A stretch of DNA of 64,000 nucleotides. It comes from Carposina sasakii (taxonomy: Eukaryota; Arthropoda; Insecta; Lepidoptera; Carposinidae). Where the stretch lies: assembly GCA_014607495.2 (NCBI GenBank), contig CP053152.1, positions 5,580,001 to 5,644,000 of the forward strand, given 5' to 3'. The notes below the pieces were generated by a model. That model was not told where the DNA came from, ran no database searches, and saw nothing but the letters and a program-made list of their open reading frames with translations. Below are positions 47,765-60,137 of this stretch, piece after piece (the first letter of the stretch is position 1; every line of letters starts with the position of its first letter). Made by a program: the position numbers and the translations under genes.

Positions 47765-48040
47765 ATGTTCTCTGCGTTTGACCTAGCGTTGACCCGCCTG
47801 CTCGAAAGCGCGCGAATTTCGAATTTTAACACTACGCAGATCTTAACGCGTATCCTTGCATTGCGGGTGGCGGGGTATGTGGGCGGAGCAACCGTGGGAC
47901 TTTTATTTGACTGCTGGCTCTTAATGAGGAAATGTATTCAAGTTTGCAGAACAAAGGACGTTATGACACCCACGGCTACAAGCTTACCGAAGAAACACTT
48001 CAGAAACATGACTGGAATTAGGGAAAGTATGCAGAGGTAG
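47765..48040 (+). CDS. Small unassigned ORF with two hydrophobic segments
   Basis: First in-frame ATG at 47765 gives 91 residues ending in TAG at 48040; the open frame begins at 47693. The ORF is noticeably GC-richer, including at third positions, than the AT-rich flanks. Hydrophobic stretches precede and follow LTRLLESARISNFNTTQ; the second, RVAGYVGGATVGLLFDCWLL, has a Gly-rich face like a membrane helix, and the C-terminus is basic. I do not recognise a family. No splice acceptor is evident upstream, so it would be single-exon. It could be a real small membrane protein, a decayed gene, or chance. Confidence 0.35.
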   Translation: MFSAFDLALTRLLESARISNFNTTQILTRILALRVAGYVGGATVGLLFDCWLLMRKCIQVCRTKDVMTPTATSLPKKHFRNMTGIRESMQR

Positions 48041-48073
48041 TTAGTATCGTCGCGTCATGATAGTTGCTTTTAT

Positions 48074-48860
48074 TAACCCTCGACGCAAAAACGACAGGGT
48101 GTTATAAGTTTGACGTGTCTGTGTGTGTGTGTGTGTGTGTAAATGTGTATGTGTCTGTCTGTGGCATCGTAGCTCCCAAACGGATGATCCGATTTTAATG
48201 CGGTTTTTTTTGTTTGAAAGGTATATCAATCGAGAGTGTTCTTAGCTATGTTTGGTGGAAATTGGTTCAGGTCTTCAAGGTCACACAAGGTTGTTTGTTA
48301 GGTCTGATAGGAATGTTACACGCTCAGTTTGCTTGCAAGCATATGTGGGATCTGACATTTGAACACTAATGTCTTCTGGAACCACTGAGCTGGTCTGCTG
48401 TTAGGGCTCGAAGTTGGGAGACGTAACCCTGGACTGCCTTTTAGTAAACCCATCGAGTTTGGGCTCGTTGGATTTGTCTTAACTAGTTCTCTTTATGTTT
48501 CTAATTGACGAGGACCTGATACTGGAAATGGGATGTGGCGGATGAAACCCTGGAATGCCGGAATGAAACGGATAAACCGATTTATATTTTTGCTGAAAAT
48601 CTAGAATGACCAAAGTTTAATCTTTATTGTTTCTTAATCTCTGCAATTCTCCCAGAGCCGGTTTGTCATGAGGATTGTTAAACAGCTTCCTTTGGTCGAG
48701 ATCGCATATAGCGACCCCATCTAAACTTTTTACGCGGCGAAAAATAAAAAAAATTATATGAAAGAATGAAAAATTAAGGAGCTCCTTCAAAAAGCATGAA
48801 AAAAAATTAAATTAAAAATTTTAAAAACCCCCGACCCAAAAAAAGTACGCATTCATTATG
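48074..48860 (+). mobile_element. Dispersed repeat bounded by 'cctcgacgcaaaaa' and 'ccccgacccaaaaa'
   Basis: Starts 'aaccctcgacgcaaaaacga' then 'agggtgttataagtttgac', a GT microsatellite (48117-48140), and 'cccaaacggatgatccgatt'. The right part ends 'aaaaacccccgacccaaaaa'. This matches a common lepidopteran repeat style; the full extent is inferred. Confidence 0.5.
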
Positions 48861-48870
48861 ACAAAAGGTT

Positions 48871-49517
48871 TAAAATGCTAAACCCTATAAAAAGCAAAAA
48901 ATAACTTTTAACACTACGTAAGTAGCAACTAAAGCATGTCAGACTATCTACTCGGGACTTTGTGCCACCTTTATGTCGGAGGCATAACCGCTAATTTTGA
49001 ACTGCAAATGGTTATCTTGGCCTGCTGTAGACCGTACGTATGAAATTTTTGATTAAATTTTGTCGCGTCGGGGGACCGCTTTTTACCTTCAAAAATACAT
49101 ACCTAAATTAAATGATTCCTACCTAATCACAACATTCGTATAAAAAAATCACCAATCTAAACAAAATTATATTTATTATAAATATAATGTTTTAAAGTAA
49201 GTAGGTATTCAGAATTAAAGGGAAGTAAGCTATTACAATTATATTTGTATAACAATGGGATTGAGGACTTCTTAATATGTGCTTCTAACGTTAGGCTAAT
49301 AAATTAGAGCAGTCCCCCGACGCGGCAAAATTTAATCAACAATTTCATACGTACGGTCAACAGCAGGCCAAGATAACCATTTGCAGTTCAAAATTTGCGG
49401 TTTTTCCTCCGACATAAAGGTGGCACAAAGTCCCGAGTAGATAGTCTGACATGTTTTAGTTGGTACTTACGTAGTGTTAAAAGTTATTTTTTGCTTTTTA
49501 TAAGGTTTAGCATTTTA
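48871..49517. mobile_element. Fold-back element with ~209-bp inverted arms
   Basis: 48871-49079 and 49309-49517 are reverse complements with only scattered differences (for example 'gactatctactcgggacttt' against 'aaagtcccgagtagatagtc'). The central 230 bp is AT-rich and unrelated. No transposase. Confidence 0.85.
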
Positions 49518-49795
49518 TATGTACGTAATTTGTAAAGGCGCGTAGCAGCTAGGGTATCGTAGCGCTGTCTACGCCGTAGCTCGTAGCATGACATATGGTA
49601 GATGCGCCTGCACCGTACATTTATTAATTTTAATAATAGTGATCCGCCTTTCGAAAGGATATTTTCTATCATAAAGTAACTTAATAAGCTTATTTACCCA
49701 CTTCTTTATCACGTTGATGCTAACATTATTAACTTTAATTTATGTATAGGCTATCTATAGGCATAGTATGTCTTAACTTATTTATCTGATTATCT

Positions 49796-50145
49796 TCTTA
49801 CTAATATTATAAACGCGAAAGTTTATGAGTGTGGATGGATGAATGGATGGATGGATGGATGGATGGATAGATGGATGGATGGATGGATGGATAGATGGAT
49901 AGATGGATAGATGGATAGATGGATGGATAGATGGATGGATGGATGGATAGATAGATGGATGTATGTAACTCTTTCATGTAAAAACGGCTGGAACGATTTA
50001 AATAAAATTTGGTATGGAGTTAGCTGACACCCTGGATTAACACATAGGCTACTATTTATCTTGCGATAATATTTTTATCGCGGATAATTTCGACAATATG
50101 TTTTTTTCCGCAGTCCACGCGGACGAAGTCGCGAGCGTCCATTAG
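49796..50145 (+). mobile_element. Helitron-like element, subfamily B, with microsatellite
   Basis: Starts TCTTACTAATATTATAAACG and ends at 'gtcgcgagcgtccattag' (CTAG mutated to TTAG). It carries an expanded (GGAT)n/(AGAT)n tract where the copy at 9368 has only a short one. Confidence 0.8.
49836..49965. repeat. (GGAT)n microsatellite
   Basis: About 130 bases of ggat units interspersed with agat units, inside a Helitron-like element. Confidence 0.9.
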
Positions 50146-50559
50146 TTTTACTATACATATAATAATATTGCAATCCAGACTTAGTGTATTTATCTCTATG
50201 TTAATACCAATGTGCGTGTTATACAATATTCATAAATCGACGTGAAAGTATAATGTATGCACCTACCTATACGTACGAGTATCTATAGATTGCTAAACAA
50301 AGGACTTCCCTGTACGCCTGTACGGCGATATTAGCATATCATGAATTTGTTTGTTATATCGTTTTTATATGTCGAAGGCAGATTGTATAATTATAAATTA
50401 CGTGGAAATAAATAAATAAAAATAACAATATTTTCTCAAAAACTACATCCAAACCTGTTAAGTTATCCAGTTACAGTTTTTTATATGTACCTATAAAAAA
50501 TAGAAGATATAGATATCCGTTTTATTAACTATACGTTCCGAAGAAAAAATTGGCATCTG

Positions 50560-50755
50560 ACTATGGCCCCTTACTAGGTTAGGTTAGAACTATTATAATA
50601 GACGGAGAACGAGTGAAACGGGCATCGGAAGTGCTTGTGACGTCACGTGCCGCGGGACAATAGATCCCGCAGTAATCCCGACCATTTCCCGTTCCGCGAC
50701 CTCAATCCCGCGGATCCGAGACTAACATTATCGCCGACGCTGATAAGCTGGTGTT
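50560..50755. promoter_or_regulatory. GC-rich block with CRE/E-box composite site
   Basis: Unique, GC-rich sequence in AT-rich surroundings. TGACGTCACGTG at 50638-50649 fuses a perfect CRE palindrome (TGACGTCA) with an overlapping E-box (CACGTG). Next to it, gcgggac and gatcccgc are inverted around a short loop. No ORF and no repeat match in the window. Regulatory role is inferred. Confidence 0.35.
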
Positions 50756-50842
50756 TTTCTTTTATTAAAACGAAAAAGGCCGAGAGTGGCAAAAACTAAT
50801 AAAAAAAACTAGCAGAAAAAGCTCTTCGTGAAATAAAATATT

Positions 50843-51003
50843 CACCTGAGTGAGATTTGAACTCACGACCACTCGCAAACCGTGCTTTCGCTCTAACCAA
50901 CTGAGATATCGGGTCAATTAACTTGGATGACAAATTTTACCATCTCTTTTTAAATTACATTATTTACAACGTTATTTTTTCATAAGGTACTTCTCCATAA
51001 TAT
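50843..51003 (-). mobile_element. tRNA-like dispersed repeat, copy 2
   Basis: Minus strand 'gacccgatatctcagttggt' and 'gtgagttcaaatctcactca' match copy 1 with few changes. The shared flank continues to 'ggtacttctccataat' but lacks an internal block with 'cccgatagctatacactag'. Confidence 0.7.
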
Positions 51004-51009
51004 AAACTT

Positions 51010-53320
51010 TGTGAAATGTACCGATTTAGTAAAGAAAAATAATGGATGGAATAAACTGTTTTCTATTTTGTATTATTATAGTTAACTCACTAAAAATAAG
51101 GTTCATCTTTAATTAAACCTGATCATAATGTGTCAATTCTAAACACAAATTAAAAGAAAAATAACGATTACGAATTTAGACATCGTGTTATTAACAGCTA
51201 TTACAAACATAATTATAGTGCTTATGAAACATTGTCTTGTATTACATTGACGTTCGTTATTGTGACATAGTCTCCAATACCAATAAGATTTATTCAGCTC
51301 ATCTAACGAACACTTAAAATGAAGGCTTTTAAAAGGAAATATTACAGTGAGGAACTACCATCGAAAATATTTCATATGAGAACTACGACTCTATGAAGAC
51401 ACTTTGGGAATTTATTTTATTATAATTTCCCGAGAAGCACTCTGAAAGGCAATTCCCTCACTAAGCCTATTGTTAGGGGTCCGTAGCAAAATAAATGATA
51501 AATCCCTAAAATGTAGCGCTGTTCGTAAAAGCTTATCGCATAATGCCAATAAAAAAACAATAAGTATTTTTAACATAAGGTTTCATAACAAAATAGGTCT
51601 GTAATTCTTGTATGGTGGGTAATTCTTAGATGATATTATTACTCAAGATCTCCATGATATAAAAAAACATACCTACCTACGTCTAAAATTGTTTACAATT
51701 CAAAAAAGTTCGTGACAAAACACTGAGCCCGACTCAATTCACCTACAGAATGTAAAGTTTTATATTGGGGTCTGTAAAAGCTAGTCATATCTTTAGAATA
51801 TTTTGTTAACGTATATCAAGTACGGCCAGCAGCGATACCGGCTATGGTTATTTGACACAACTTCGCAAATCTTTCTCGTTAGCATTTCTAATGGGCTAAC
51901 AATTGAATCACGACTACATTAAGACTACAAAATGTAAATGACATTACTCATTTCCTAGATAATTCAAATAATCAACAATAACAAACTTTTTAATGCAATA
52001 GAACAATCAAGTGGGCGGTACATATTTATCGATACTCTATCGGCTCTTAGCTGTGTAAAGAGTCAGTTTAATTAGCAAGGGTGTTTGCTCCCTTCGCGCC
52101 CACCCCCACCCCTTTTGGTCTCACTCCGTTCATTAGCCGGTGATGCCAACAAAAATTGAAATCACCTTAGTTTGAAGTTAATAAATATCCCTCAATCAAT
52201 ATTTTTTTCAGATATGAAGTTATAAATCAGATTTTAATTTTAAGAAAATTTTGTAGAAAATGATCAAAAATTTATTATATCTTCCTAAACATTAACCTAA
52301 TCCCACAAATGGAGCATGTAAGTCACTAAACAACGGTATTTAAGTACAGAAAATATGCATGAGTTGTTTGTTACATAGATATAGATATCGATCGATATTC
52401 ACGATACTCGTAAGTAGGCGATGGCCTGACAGAATTTGGAACCCAGGATCTTCAGCTGCAATTAGGGTTTCCAATAAAGTTTTAAATATATAGCCCCGTT
52501 AAAAATATAAATGGAACTTTGAGATTACTCACAGATATTTTCGCATCAACACGGGAATTACGCCAAGCTGGCAACACTGTCCCCTTCGCGGGATACCTGC
52601 CCTGTCGCACCGTGTTTACGGATCGGCGATTAGTCGCGCTTAATCTTACCACGTTATTGTTACAGGTGTGGAGAGATAACTGAAGTTTCAGTTACGGTAT
52701 TTCATTACGAATAACGTGAATCAGAGATAGTATGGGTGCTGGTTGGGCATGGTTCGGGGCGGGAATCGTGCGGATGTAATTTAATAGAATTCCATGACAT
52801 TTTTGAACGACTAGCTTTTTTGTGTTTTGGAAATCGCTGAGTACGTGACGAATTTTATTTTAGAGTAGGTATTAATTCCGAATTTGAAGAGAATAGATTT
52901 TTTTTCTTATACAAACTATTAACCCCTTTTTTACCCTTTTAGGGTTAAAAGTTTTTCTAATACCTTCTTAAAGAACTTAAAGATTGTATGATACTGGTAC
53001 ATGTGTGGCTGTGTATGGTCTTATCTAATAAATATGGTCTAATAAATTAAATAGCACCCACATCCGCGTACTGTGAGATTCGAGAGAGTATATAATTAAC
53101 AAATATCGATCGGCTAACCGATAAAGTTTAAACACTTTCACTCGTACATACTCTATTCAATTTATTTATTTTCTCTCCTGCTCTTTCTATTGCTCTGGGA
53201 GTGAAAAAAAAACGTATAATACTACAGCTGCTTCTCTTCCCTGGCATACTGTACAAGTGAGTAGAGGGACAAGAGGGTATTGGTGTTTTGTAGGCGATCG
53301 GCTGACCACCTGTCACTACT
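51010..53320. other. Non-coding stretch
   Basis: No gene recognised. 52560-52680 is a unique GC-richer patch ('ccttcgcgggatacctgccc', 'gatcggcgattagtcgcgct') that could be conserved non-coding sequence. Confidence 0.35.
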
Positions 53321-53324
53321 TACC

Positions 53325-53450
53325 GAACTTGTACATCTCAACTATACCCTCAAAATTGGTCAGAAGTGGCACCATGTGGTTTTATCGGCCCTTGGTACTC
53401 TGCCTACCTCATAAGGGATAAAGGCGTGATTATATGTATGTATGTATTTT
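53325..53450 (+). mobile_element. Dispersed repeat with (TATG)n tail
   Basis: 'tactctgcctacctcataag' and 'ggataaaggcgtgattatat' followed by a tatg run, a recurrent lepidopteran retroelement-like 3' end. The 5' boundary is unclear. Confidence 0.45.
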
Positions 53451-53459
53451 CTATCCGTC

Positions 53460-54520
53460 CTTTCCATTTCCATACCAAAAATAACCACATTCCGTCTGGT
53501 TTTATTTTTGGTTGTGGAATATACATAAATTAATTATACATGCTTTCGGCGTTTTATATTAGAAATGCGAAATCTAGATTAATTAATTTCATTCATAAGA
53601 AAACGTCGGTTTATCACTTTAATTTATGATTAAAACTCATTTACACCAAACCTTTGATATTTTGATATTTGCATGATATCTGTCGCATAGCTCACGTCAT
53701 GTCTATTTTGCTTTTTTCTACAAAAACCTGACATGGTGTGTTGCGGATTTTGATGCCTTTTTGATTAGATTAGTATTAACTAAAGTTTCTACATAAATAT
53801 ATTAATTTATAAAGTTAAATCTGCATTTTAATCCTAGAAATTATTAGTACTAATATCTTCTAACAAACAGTTTTACTAATACTACATCAAAGTCAGATTA
53901 CAAGCGATTCTAGAAACTTATTCGTCTAAAGTGGCGGCACCCGTTGATACACCGACCGGTTTACAAAGTATACTATGTAAGCATTTTTCTTGAACTGTCT
54001 GGGAGTTGGTATAGCCTTTTATATGGACTGGGGTACCGCATCAATGAATGACCTCCCACGCACTACGCCCCGCACGCCTACGCTTCGCTACGAGAGATGG
54101 GTCTATTGAAATTACGTAGTATACCGTTTTACGTCAGAAACGACAAAGAGTCAGAGAAATATTTCACACAATGAATTTCTGTAATTAACCTAATTAAGAT
54201 GCAGAGACCTTAGACAATAGGCCAGTATTACTCGATCGAATCGATAGAGGTTTTCATTTTCGCGCATTCGTCAATCACGTGTTAAAGTCTACCGCTATTG
54301 GCCAGAGTATCGCGACAACGAACATCGATACTAAATGATGTTACATTGTCTATTATGGTTCAATATAAAAATAAACTTTAAAGAAATGTCTCCATCTGTT
54401 TTATTCATAATAATTTATACTCAAAACTATCATATCTATAAAATTAACATAACAAATTGCGATATCTACCTATATACATATAATAAAAATAAAATTATTA
54501 ATAAATAAAATGGAAAAAAT
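53460..54520. other. Non-coding stretch
   Basis: No gene or assignable repeat seen. Confidence 0.35.
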
Positions 54521-54522
54521 TC

Positions 54523-54680
54523 TTCACCCGAGTGGGAATCGAACCCACGACCACTGCAAACCGTGCCAGCCGCTGTAACCACTAAGCCACCGGGTCTATT
54601 ATTCGGATGACGGATTTTACCATCTCTTTTCTAAATTACATATTGGCAACGTTATTCTTCATCCCGATAGCTATACACTA
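54523..54680 (-). mobile_element. tRNA-like dispersed repeat, copy 3
   Basis: Minus strand 'gacccggtggcttagtggtt' and B-box 'gtgggttcgattcccactcg', with a perfect T stem, more diverged in the D and anticodon regions. The shared flank includes 'catcccgatagctatacact'. Confidence 0.65.
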
Positions 54681-54784
54681 GTCAAATCTCGGCAAACAAG
54701 GCTGAATCCCTCAGCACAATGTTTAAAGATGAAACGATCAACCATATCCTAACGTATTATATTAATGGAGAAGTGTTTTTAATA

Positions 54785-55109
54785 TAATAAAATATAATAA
54801 AAATGTAACGGATCGCTGTCTGTACATGGAAGATATATAAGAAAAAATATTATAGAATACCTTTATCAACGCAATAGTACCCAAAACAATGATTTTTGGA
54901 ATTTTTGTCTGTTTGTCGGTTTGTCTGTTTGTGCACACTAATCCCAGAAACGGCTGAACCGATTTCGATGCAGTTTTCAGGAATATATTGTGACAGGTCC
55001 CACTAAACATATAGGCTACTTTTTATCCCGGGAAAATGTTTTTATTCCAGATAGTTTCGATATTTTTTTTTCTGTAGTCCACGCGGACGGAGTCGCGGGC
55101 GTCCACTAG
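54785..55109 (+). mobile_element. Helitron-like element, subfamily A
   Basis: Near-identical in order and sequence to 5662-5994: 'cggatcgctgtctgtacatg', 'acccaaaacaatgatttttg', the GTCCACGCGGAC hairpin and a CTAG end. The extreme 5' end is replaced by AT-rich sequence. Confidence 0.8.
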
Positions 55110-55689
55110 TACGTAATAAAATCACCGCAAACCCTTAGTTGCCCGCCCACACTTGCGCCAACATCGAATCGATTCATCGAAAGTGACACAATCTAATTAA
55201 ACGTTTAAATCCAACCACATATGGGGATTATACAGAGTGTAACGGGATTGGTAAGTAAAATGTAAAAATAAACGCAAAACAAATTAAATTATAATTTTAG
55301 ATTATATTTAGGAATGTATTCATCCAATCATATCATTGCATATTGTATCGCCATATTGAAAATAGGTATACGTTACGTTCGAAACTCAATATGAGAAACA
55401 AGACAAATTAGGTACTTCTTAGATATCGAGAACATTTTCAATCGAATCGAAATCGAACATTGTCGTATCAGTTCAAACTAGTCGGAAATAGGACTTGATT
55501 GAATCGGAACCACATGGTGTAGGTGTATTGTCGAGTGACACGTTGGATAAATGTGAGCAATGGGCGTCCTACAAATTGAAACATGTATCTGTATGAACAG
55601 ACAGTTAGTAAACTAACTTTAAAAAAAAATAATTTCACAGTCGCATAAGTATGGCTTTTACACAGTTCGCTGAAAATGGTTGAAATAAA

Positions 55690-55790
55690 GTGATTTTTCT
55701 TTCACTATTTCGGAGTAGGTCCCATAGTGAAAGTTGATTCTTTTTACCTACCTAGTTTCGTGTCAAAAGATAATCACTAATTTTGAAAAG
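55690..55790. mobile_element. 'ggtcccatagtgaaag' MITE fragment
   Basis: Half copy of the family at 25815: 'ttcactatttcggagtaggt', 'cccatagtgaaagttgattc' and 'tttttacctacctagtttcg'. It abuts the next MITE directly. Confidence 0.6.
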
Positions 55791-55794
55791 ACCT

Positions 55795-56066
55795 TATACA
55801 GGGTGTAACAAAAGGGGCATATTAAGCGAAAAGATATGTATATAGCCTACTAAAAGGAACATAGGTACCCACAAACGTTCAGACTCGAAATCACATGTTT
55901 ATTTTTTCAGATAGTATGGAGAATACCTACACAACTCAGGAATGTTCATACAATCTTGAAAAATAAACATGTGATTTCCAGTCCCAAATTTTGGAAATAT
56001 GTTCTCTATAGTGGGCTATGTATATATCTTTTCGCTTAACATACCCTTTCTGTTACACCCTGTATA
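55795..56066. mobile_element. MITE of the tacagggtgtaac family
   Basis: Ends tatacagggtgtaac and gttacaccctgtata, with internal inverted 'cacatgtttattttt' arms. 272 bp and one of the best-preserved copies. Confidence 0.8.
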
Positions 56067-57037
56067 TTCCATGTACCTACTTAAGTATTATTCTCATGTA
56101 TAAGCTATACAAGCGCCAAGTTTTATCAAAATCAATTAAGTGGTTTTGGCGTGTAAGGATAACTAGCATCCAAACGTCTTCAGATTCTCGTTATTTTTCA
56201 CATTTATAGGTACAATAATAGTAACACCACAAAAAATGTAACATGGTACGTAATAACCGCGTAGTAACCGCTCCCTGAATCGCGAGCACCCACACCACTG
56301 CGTGATTCATCGGGTATTTTCATCACATACACCCTTATCGAGTCGATTTTTTTTTCGGCAAATGATGTGCCATTAATTTCACGCCAAGACAAAGGCTTTA
56401 CGTAACTCTGTTTTTACACGCTCAATATGTTAGACGGTCATAAAAGTGAGTGGTCATCATTTGTGATGGGTTTATTTTAGAAAAAATGTTGAGTTTAGTA
56501 ATTTCTTTTGAGGATTGGAAAATAAAACATCTCTAAAGAAAAAATGTACAGTGTACATACATTGAAATGTTATTTGTACAGCATATAAATACATACAAAT
56601 GTACTTAAATTAAACAACGTAATCTTTTATTAATTATTATTTGCTTTTTAAAAACAATACTAAATGTGATCTCCGAAAATCTAAAAACAAAAAGATTTTA
56701 TCTGGAAACTTGAAATTTATATAATAATTCTGTTACATAAATTGTAGGCTACAAAAATAACGAGATGAACGCAAATGCCCACAAAGTTTAAATTTCTCTC
56801 TAAAGTTTCAAACTTACGAGAGAAAAAACCGAAAGGAAAATTTAAAACAGAATAAAGAAAAGATAAAAGTTATTAGACATTATATGTAGTGGAAAGGGCA
56901 AAGAGACAATAGCTGTGATTTTAAGAAAAACTATACTAGAGCTATTCTGTAAAAGGTACCTACGCAGATTATTTTAACACAACAAAAAAACTCACATATT
57001 TGCTTATTGTTTTTTTTTACTTAAAATATTGTTACTA

Positions 57038-57085
57038 ATAGACGCTCGCGGCTTCGTCCGCTCGAAGTTCGAGCCGCTCGAGCCT
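57038..57085 (-). mobile_element. Helitron-like 3' end remnant
   Basis: 'actaatagacgctcgcggct' followed by tcgtccgc is the decayed minus-strand Helitron terminus; nothing upstream is preserved. Confidence 0.4.
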
Positions 57086-57131
57086 CGAACTATAATAACC
57101 TATGTAATATTCTGATGTCATGTAATATGCA

Positions 57132-57398
57132 TACACAGGCTGTAAAAAAGGGGTATGTTAAGAGAAAAGCTATGTAAATAGCCCACTAAAAGGAACCTAC
57201 CCACAAAATTTGAGACTCGAAATCGCATGTTTATTTGTCCAGATAGTATGAAGAATTTCTACACAACTCAGGAATGTTCATACAATCATGAAAAATAAAC
57301 ATGTGATTTCGAGTCTGAAATTTTGGAAATAGGTTCTCTATAGTGAGCTATTTACTTAGCTTTTCGCATAATATACCCTTTCTGGTAAACCCTGTATA
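57132..57398. mobile_element. MITE of the tacagggtgtaac family
   Basis: Ends 'tacacaggctgtaaaaaagg' and 'ctggtaaaccctgtata', and shares 'ggtatgttaagagaaaagct' and central inverted arms with the copies at 34102 and 55795. Confidence 0.75.
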
Positions 57399-57399
57399 T

Positions 57400-58915
57400 G
57401 TTAGTATGTCTTATATTATAACTGCAAAGTTTCATCAAAATCCGAACGGAGACTTTCTTATTTATTATATAAGAGGATAGGATAATTTCGTTATAAAGTA
57501 AGTAAAATGCAAAAAGTATCTTTCCTTTAGTAATTATTTAGTAGAAAGCTTTAGAAACAGAATCTTAAGAAGCTTAAAAAGGTAAATGGATATTTAAATA
57601 CATAATTAAAGTATCTTTTATAATTCTGCTGGGGACCATTGAGCGTAAGATACCTTTACGGGGTAATCTTGATTCCGATTAATAAGATCAAATTCAAAGA
57701 AACAAACCCAGCCATGTTTTGTATGTCTGTGAATTAAGATGTTTATCAGTAATATGTAAAATGTTGATTAGGTGAAATTATTTTCTTGTAGAAGAAAACT
57801 CGCAAGGCTTTTTGGTCGAAGTTTATTCTATATTTTTATCTTTATTGTACCAACCAACTTACTTATACTATACATTCCGATTTTATCTTTTAACTCTGTG
57901 ATAATAATTACAATATGAAGGTACATCTACATTATTTTATTTTCCCTGCGACTTAACGACAAAATTTCAACATACCTATATATGATAATTTCACAAAATC
58001 TACAACATTATATACTGCCTAAAGAAATAAAGCTCTCATAATTCCGGATTAGCAAAGCTCCCGAATTACGTGTAAAAAGCATCATCCTAGACTTTTGAAG
58101 GCTTCTTATTGTACCTTGGAATAGTGGGAGTTTGTTAAAGTCACGTAGAGCAATAAGTTCGGACTACGGACCCGCAGTAGGGCAGCGGAGCCATCAATCT
58201 CTGAAGGATGTGTGGGGTCAACCACCAGTTTAACATGACCTGCTATGACGGAGTAATTCACGGTACCTATATTGAAGGTAGATTTATTACTTCAATCACT
58301 ATATCCATTCCTATTCAAATATATAAAAATTATATAAATTAAGTTATTTGTATATGTTGCCATGTTCATAAGTAGAGCGAAATTTCATTGTCATAAACAT
58401 ACATAGTGTAGTTATTATCTGAAATAAGAAGGTACTTAGTAATAATCCTAATAATTAAATTAACCAAAGGCATGATTATCGTACTAAAAGGCAGGATACT
58501 CGTATCTATATCTATCATATAATCTCGCCAGAAAAATATTAAATTCGTATTTTCACTAAACTTTCGCGTATTTTTTTATGATTCGCAATGGTCCATTTAT
58601 GGTCTTGCGGCTTTCTTTAGCTACCTACATCGAATGGCATAAACTTAATAAAAAGCGCTTGTAAAAGTTATCCTGTTTTTTTATCAAATACCCGTTCATG
58701 TTAAATAGGTACTTACTTACTTCATTTTAAAAGCGTTTTATACTTTTATTGTTAGTAAAGTTGACTGGATAGTGCTAGTTTAGAGCCATTTATACTATAA
58801 AGAGCTTTTACCGGCCGTTAAACAACTTTCCCGCCCCATATTATTTCTAGCTGCACTCGGCAAATTCGTGCCAAGATATCATAACGTTCCAAAAATAGGA
58901 TGATTTCCCGGGACA
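57400..58915. other. Non-coding stretch
   Basis: No gene or clear repeat recognised. Confidence 0.35.
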
Positions 58916-58920
58916 AACAG

Positions 58921-59047
58921 TTAGCCCAAGCGCGTACTTGCGGCCAAGCAGCAGCGGCCAGGCGGCGGCGGCCACTGATTTCACCGAAATATCATGCGGC
59001 CAACAGCGTGCAATGCAAAGGTGAACTCAAGTGCGCGCTTGGGCTTA
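58921..59047. mobile_element. Short GC-rich MITE
   Basis: Ends 'ttagcccaagcgcgtacttg' and 'caagtgcgcgcttgggctta' are inverted with few differences. The core has ggcggcggcggcc. 127 bp; the open frame across it is a by-product. Confidence 0.7.
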
Positions 59048-59866
59048 TACTATCTATAGGTATACCTATATATTGTCATGAATAGGTGTTATACTGTTCC
59101 TCTGGCATATGTTTGTGTGGGTTTGAATGACAAGAGCATGATACATATTTTTACAAAAGCATTTACAACTGCATGAATTTTATTTACAATGTTGCCAATT
59201 GAAGCCAACTTAAAAATATTTAGGTAGTGATCCCGCGATACTACACGCGGCCTTAGATACTTACCTATATTTATTTTTCTAAGTTTTTGACAAAATTTTT
59301 AAACAATTATAACTCTTTCGTATAGTAGTATTAGATCCTACTGTTGATATACGACGCTCATCTGTTTATTGAATAAAACCTAATAACTGGGTTGTCTGTC
59401 AAAATATGGCCGTATATTCTGAAATAACTCTTGAGTTTACTGTAAATTAATAATAGTAATTTAGCATTTTGATATTCAAATGAGGTGCACCTAGAACTAA
59501 CTTAAATTATTATGATCCTAGAAGCCAAATGCGACCTTAACCACAAGCATGTCTGACCTAAATTTGTACACTTCTACCTACGTTTAATGAGTAAGCTATC
59601 AAACTTTGGCGAAGTTAGCTTTGCTGCTCGTATCTGAATTCAAATAGTTTCTGCGTCATACAGCTACAAATAATACTAGCTATTGAAATTCTCACATAGT
59701 ATTTTAACCACCCGTCTTTATTCAATAAAATAGTTGGTTAAAATTGACATCTACACATCTGTCTTTCTGCTAGTTACCGAAAGTGCATCTAACATACAAA
59801 GTGCACCATACAATAGTCTACAATTATTTTACCTATTATTTTCAAAGTAAGTAAAGTTCAAAGTCA

Positions 59867-60137
59867 CAAATTGGTTTTAGTTGTTAGTTAGTTGGTTCGG
59901 TAGATAGAACTAACATGGAAAACTAATCCTGATGATGCCACGGGTGTTGGCGAAACATATGTCGATTAAAATTTTAATTGGTTTTCGGATTAGCAGCTAT
60001 GTATTTATGGTTGCATGCTAGGTGCTTGGATCTGGCTTCTCGTTGCGACTGTAGTGTCTTGTGTTCGTGATCATGAGTAGGCAGATTCGAGGGTCAGCGG
60101 AGGGTATAGGGCCCGGTGGCGGGCGATCCCTCAATAG
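59867..60137. mobile_element. 271-bp insertion flanked by a 14-base duplication
   Basis: The identical 14-mer aaagttcaaagtca lies on both sides (59853-59866 and 60138-60151), as expected for target-primed retrotransposition. The insert contains 'atcctgatgatgccacgggt' and 'gttggcgaaacatatgtcg', reminiscent of LINE 3' UTR text. No coding part. Confidence 0.65.

Noticed and set aside
49836..49965. Possible CRISPR-like array or satellite
   Set aside because: Simple GGAT/AGAT microsatellite inside a Helitron-like element; no spacers.
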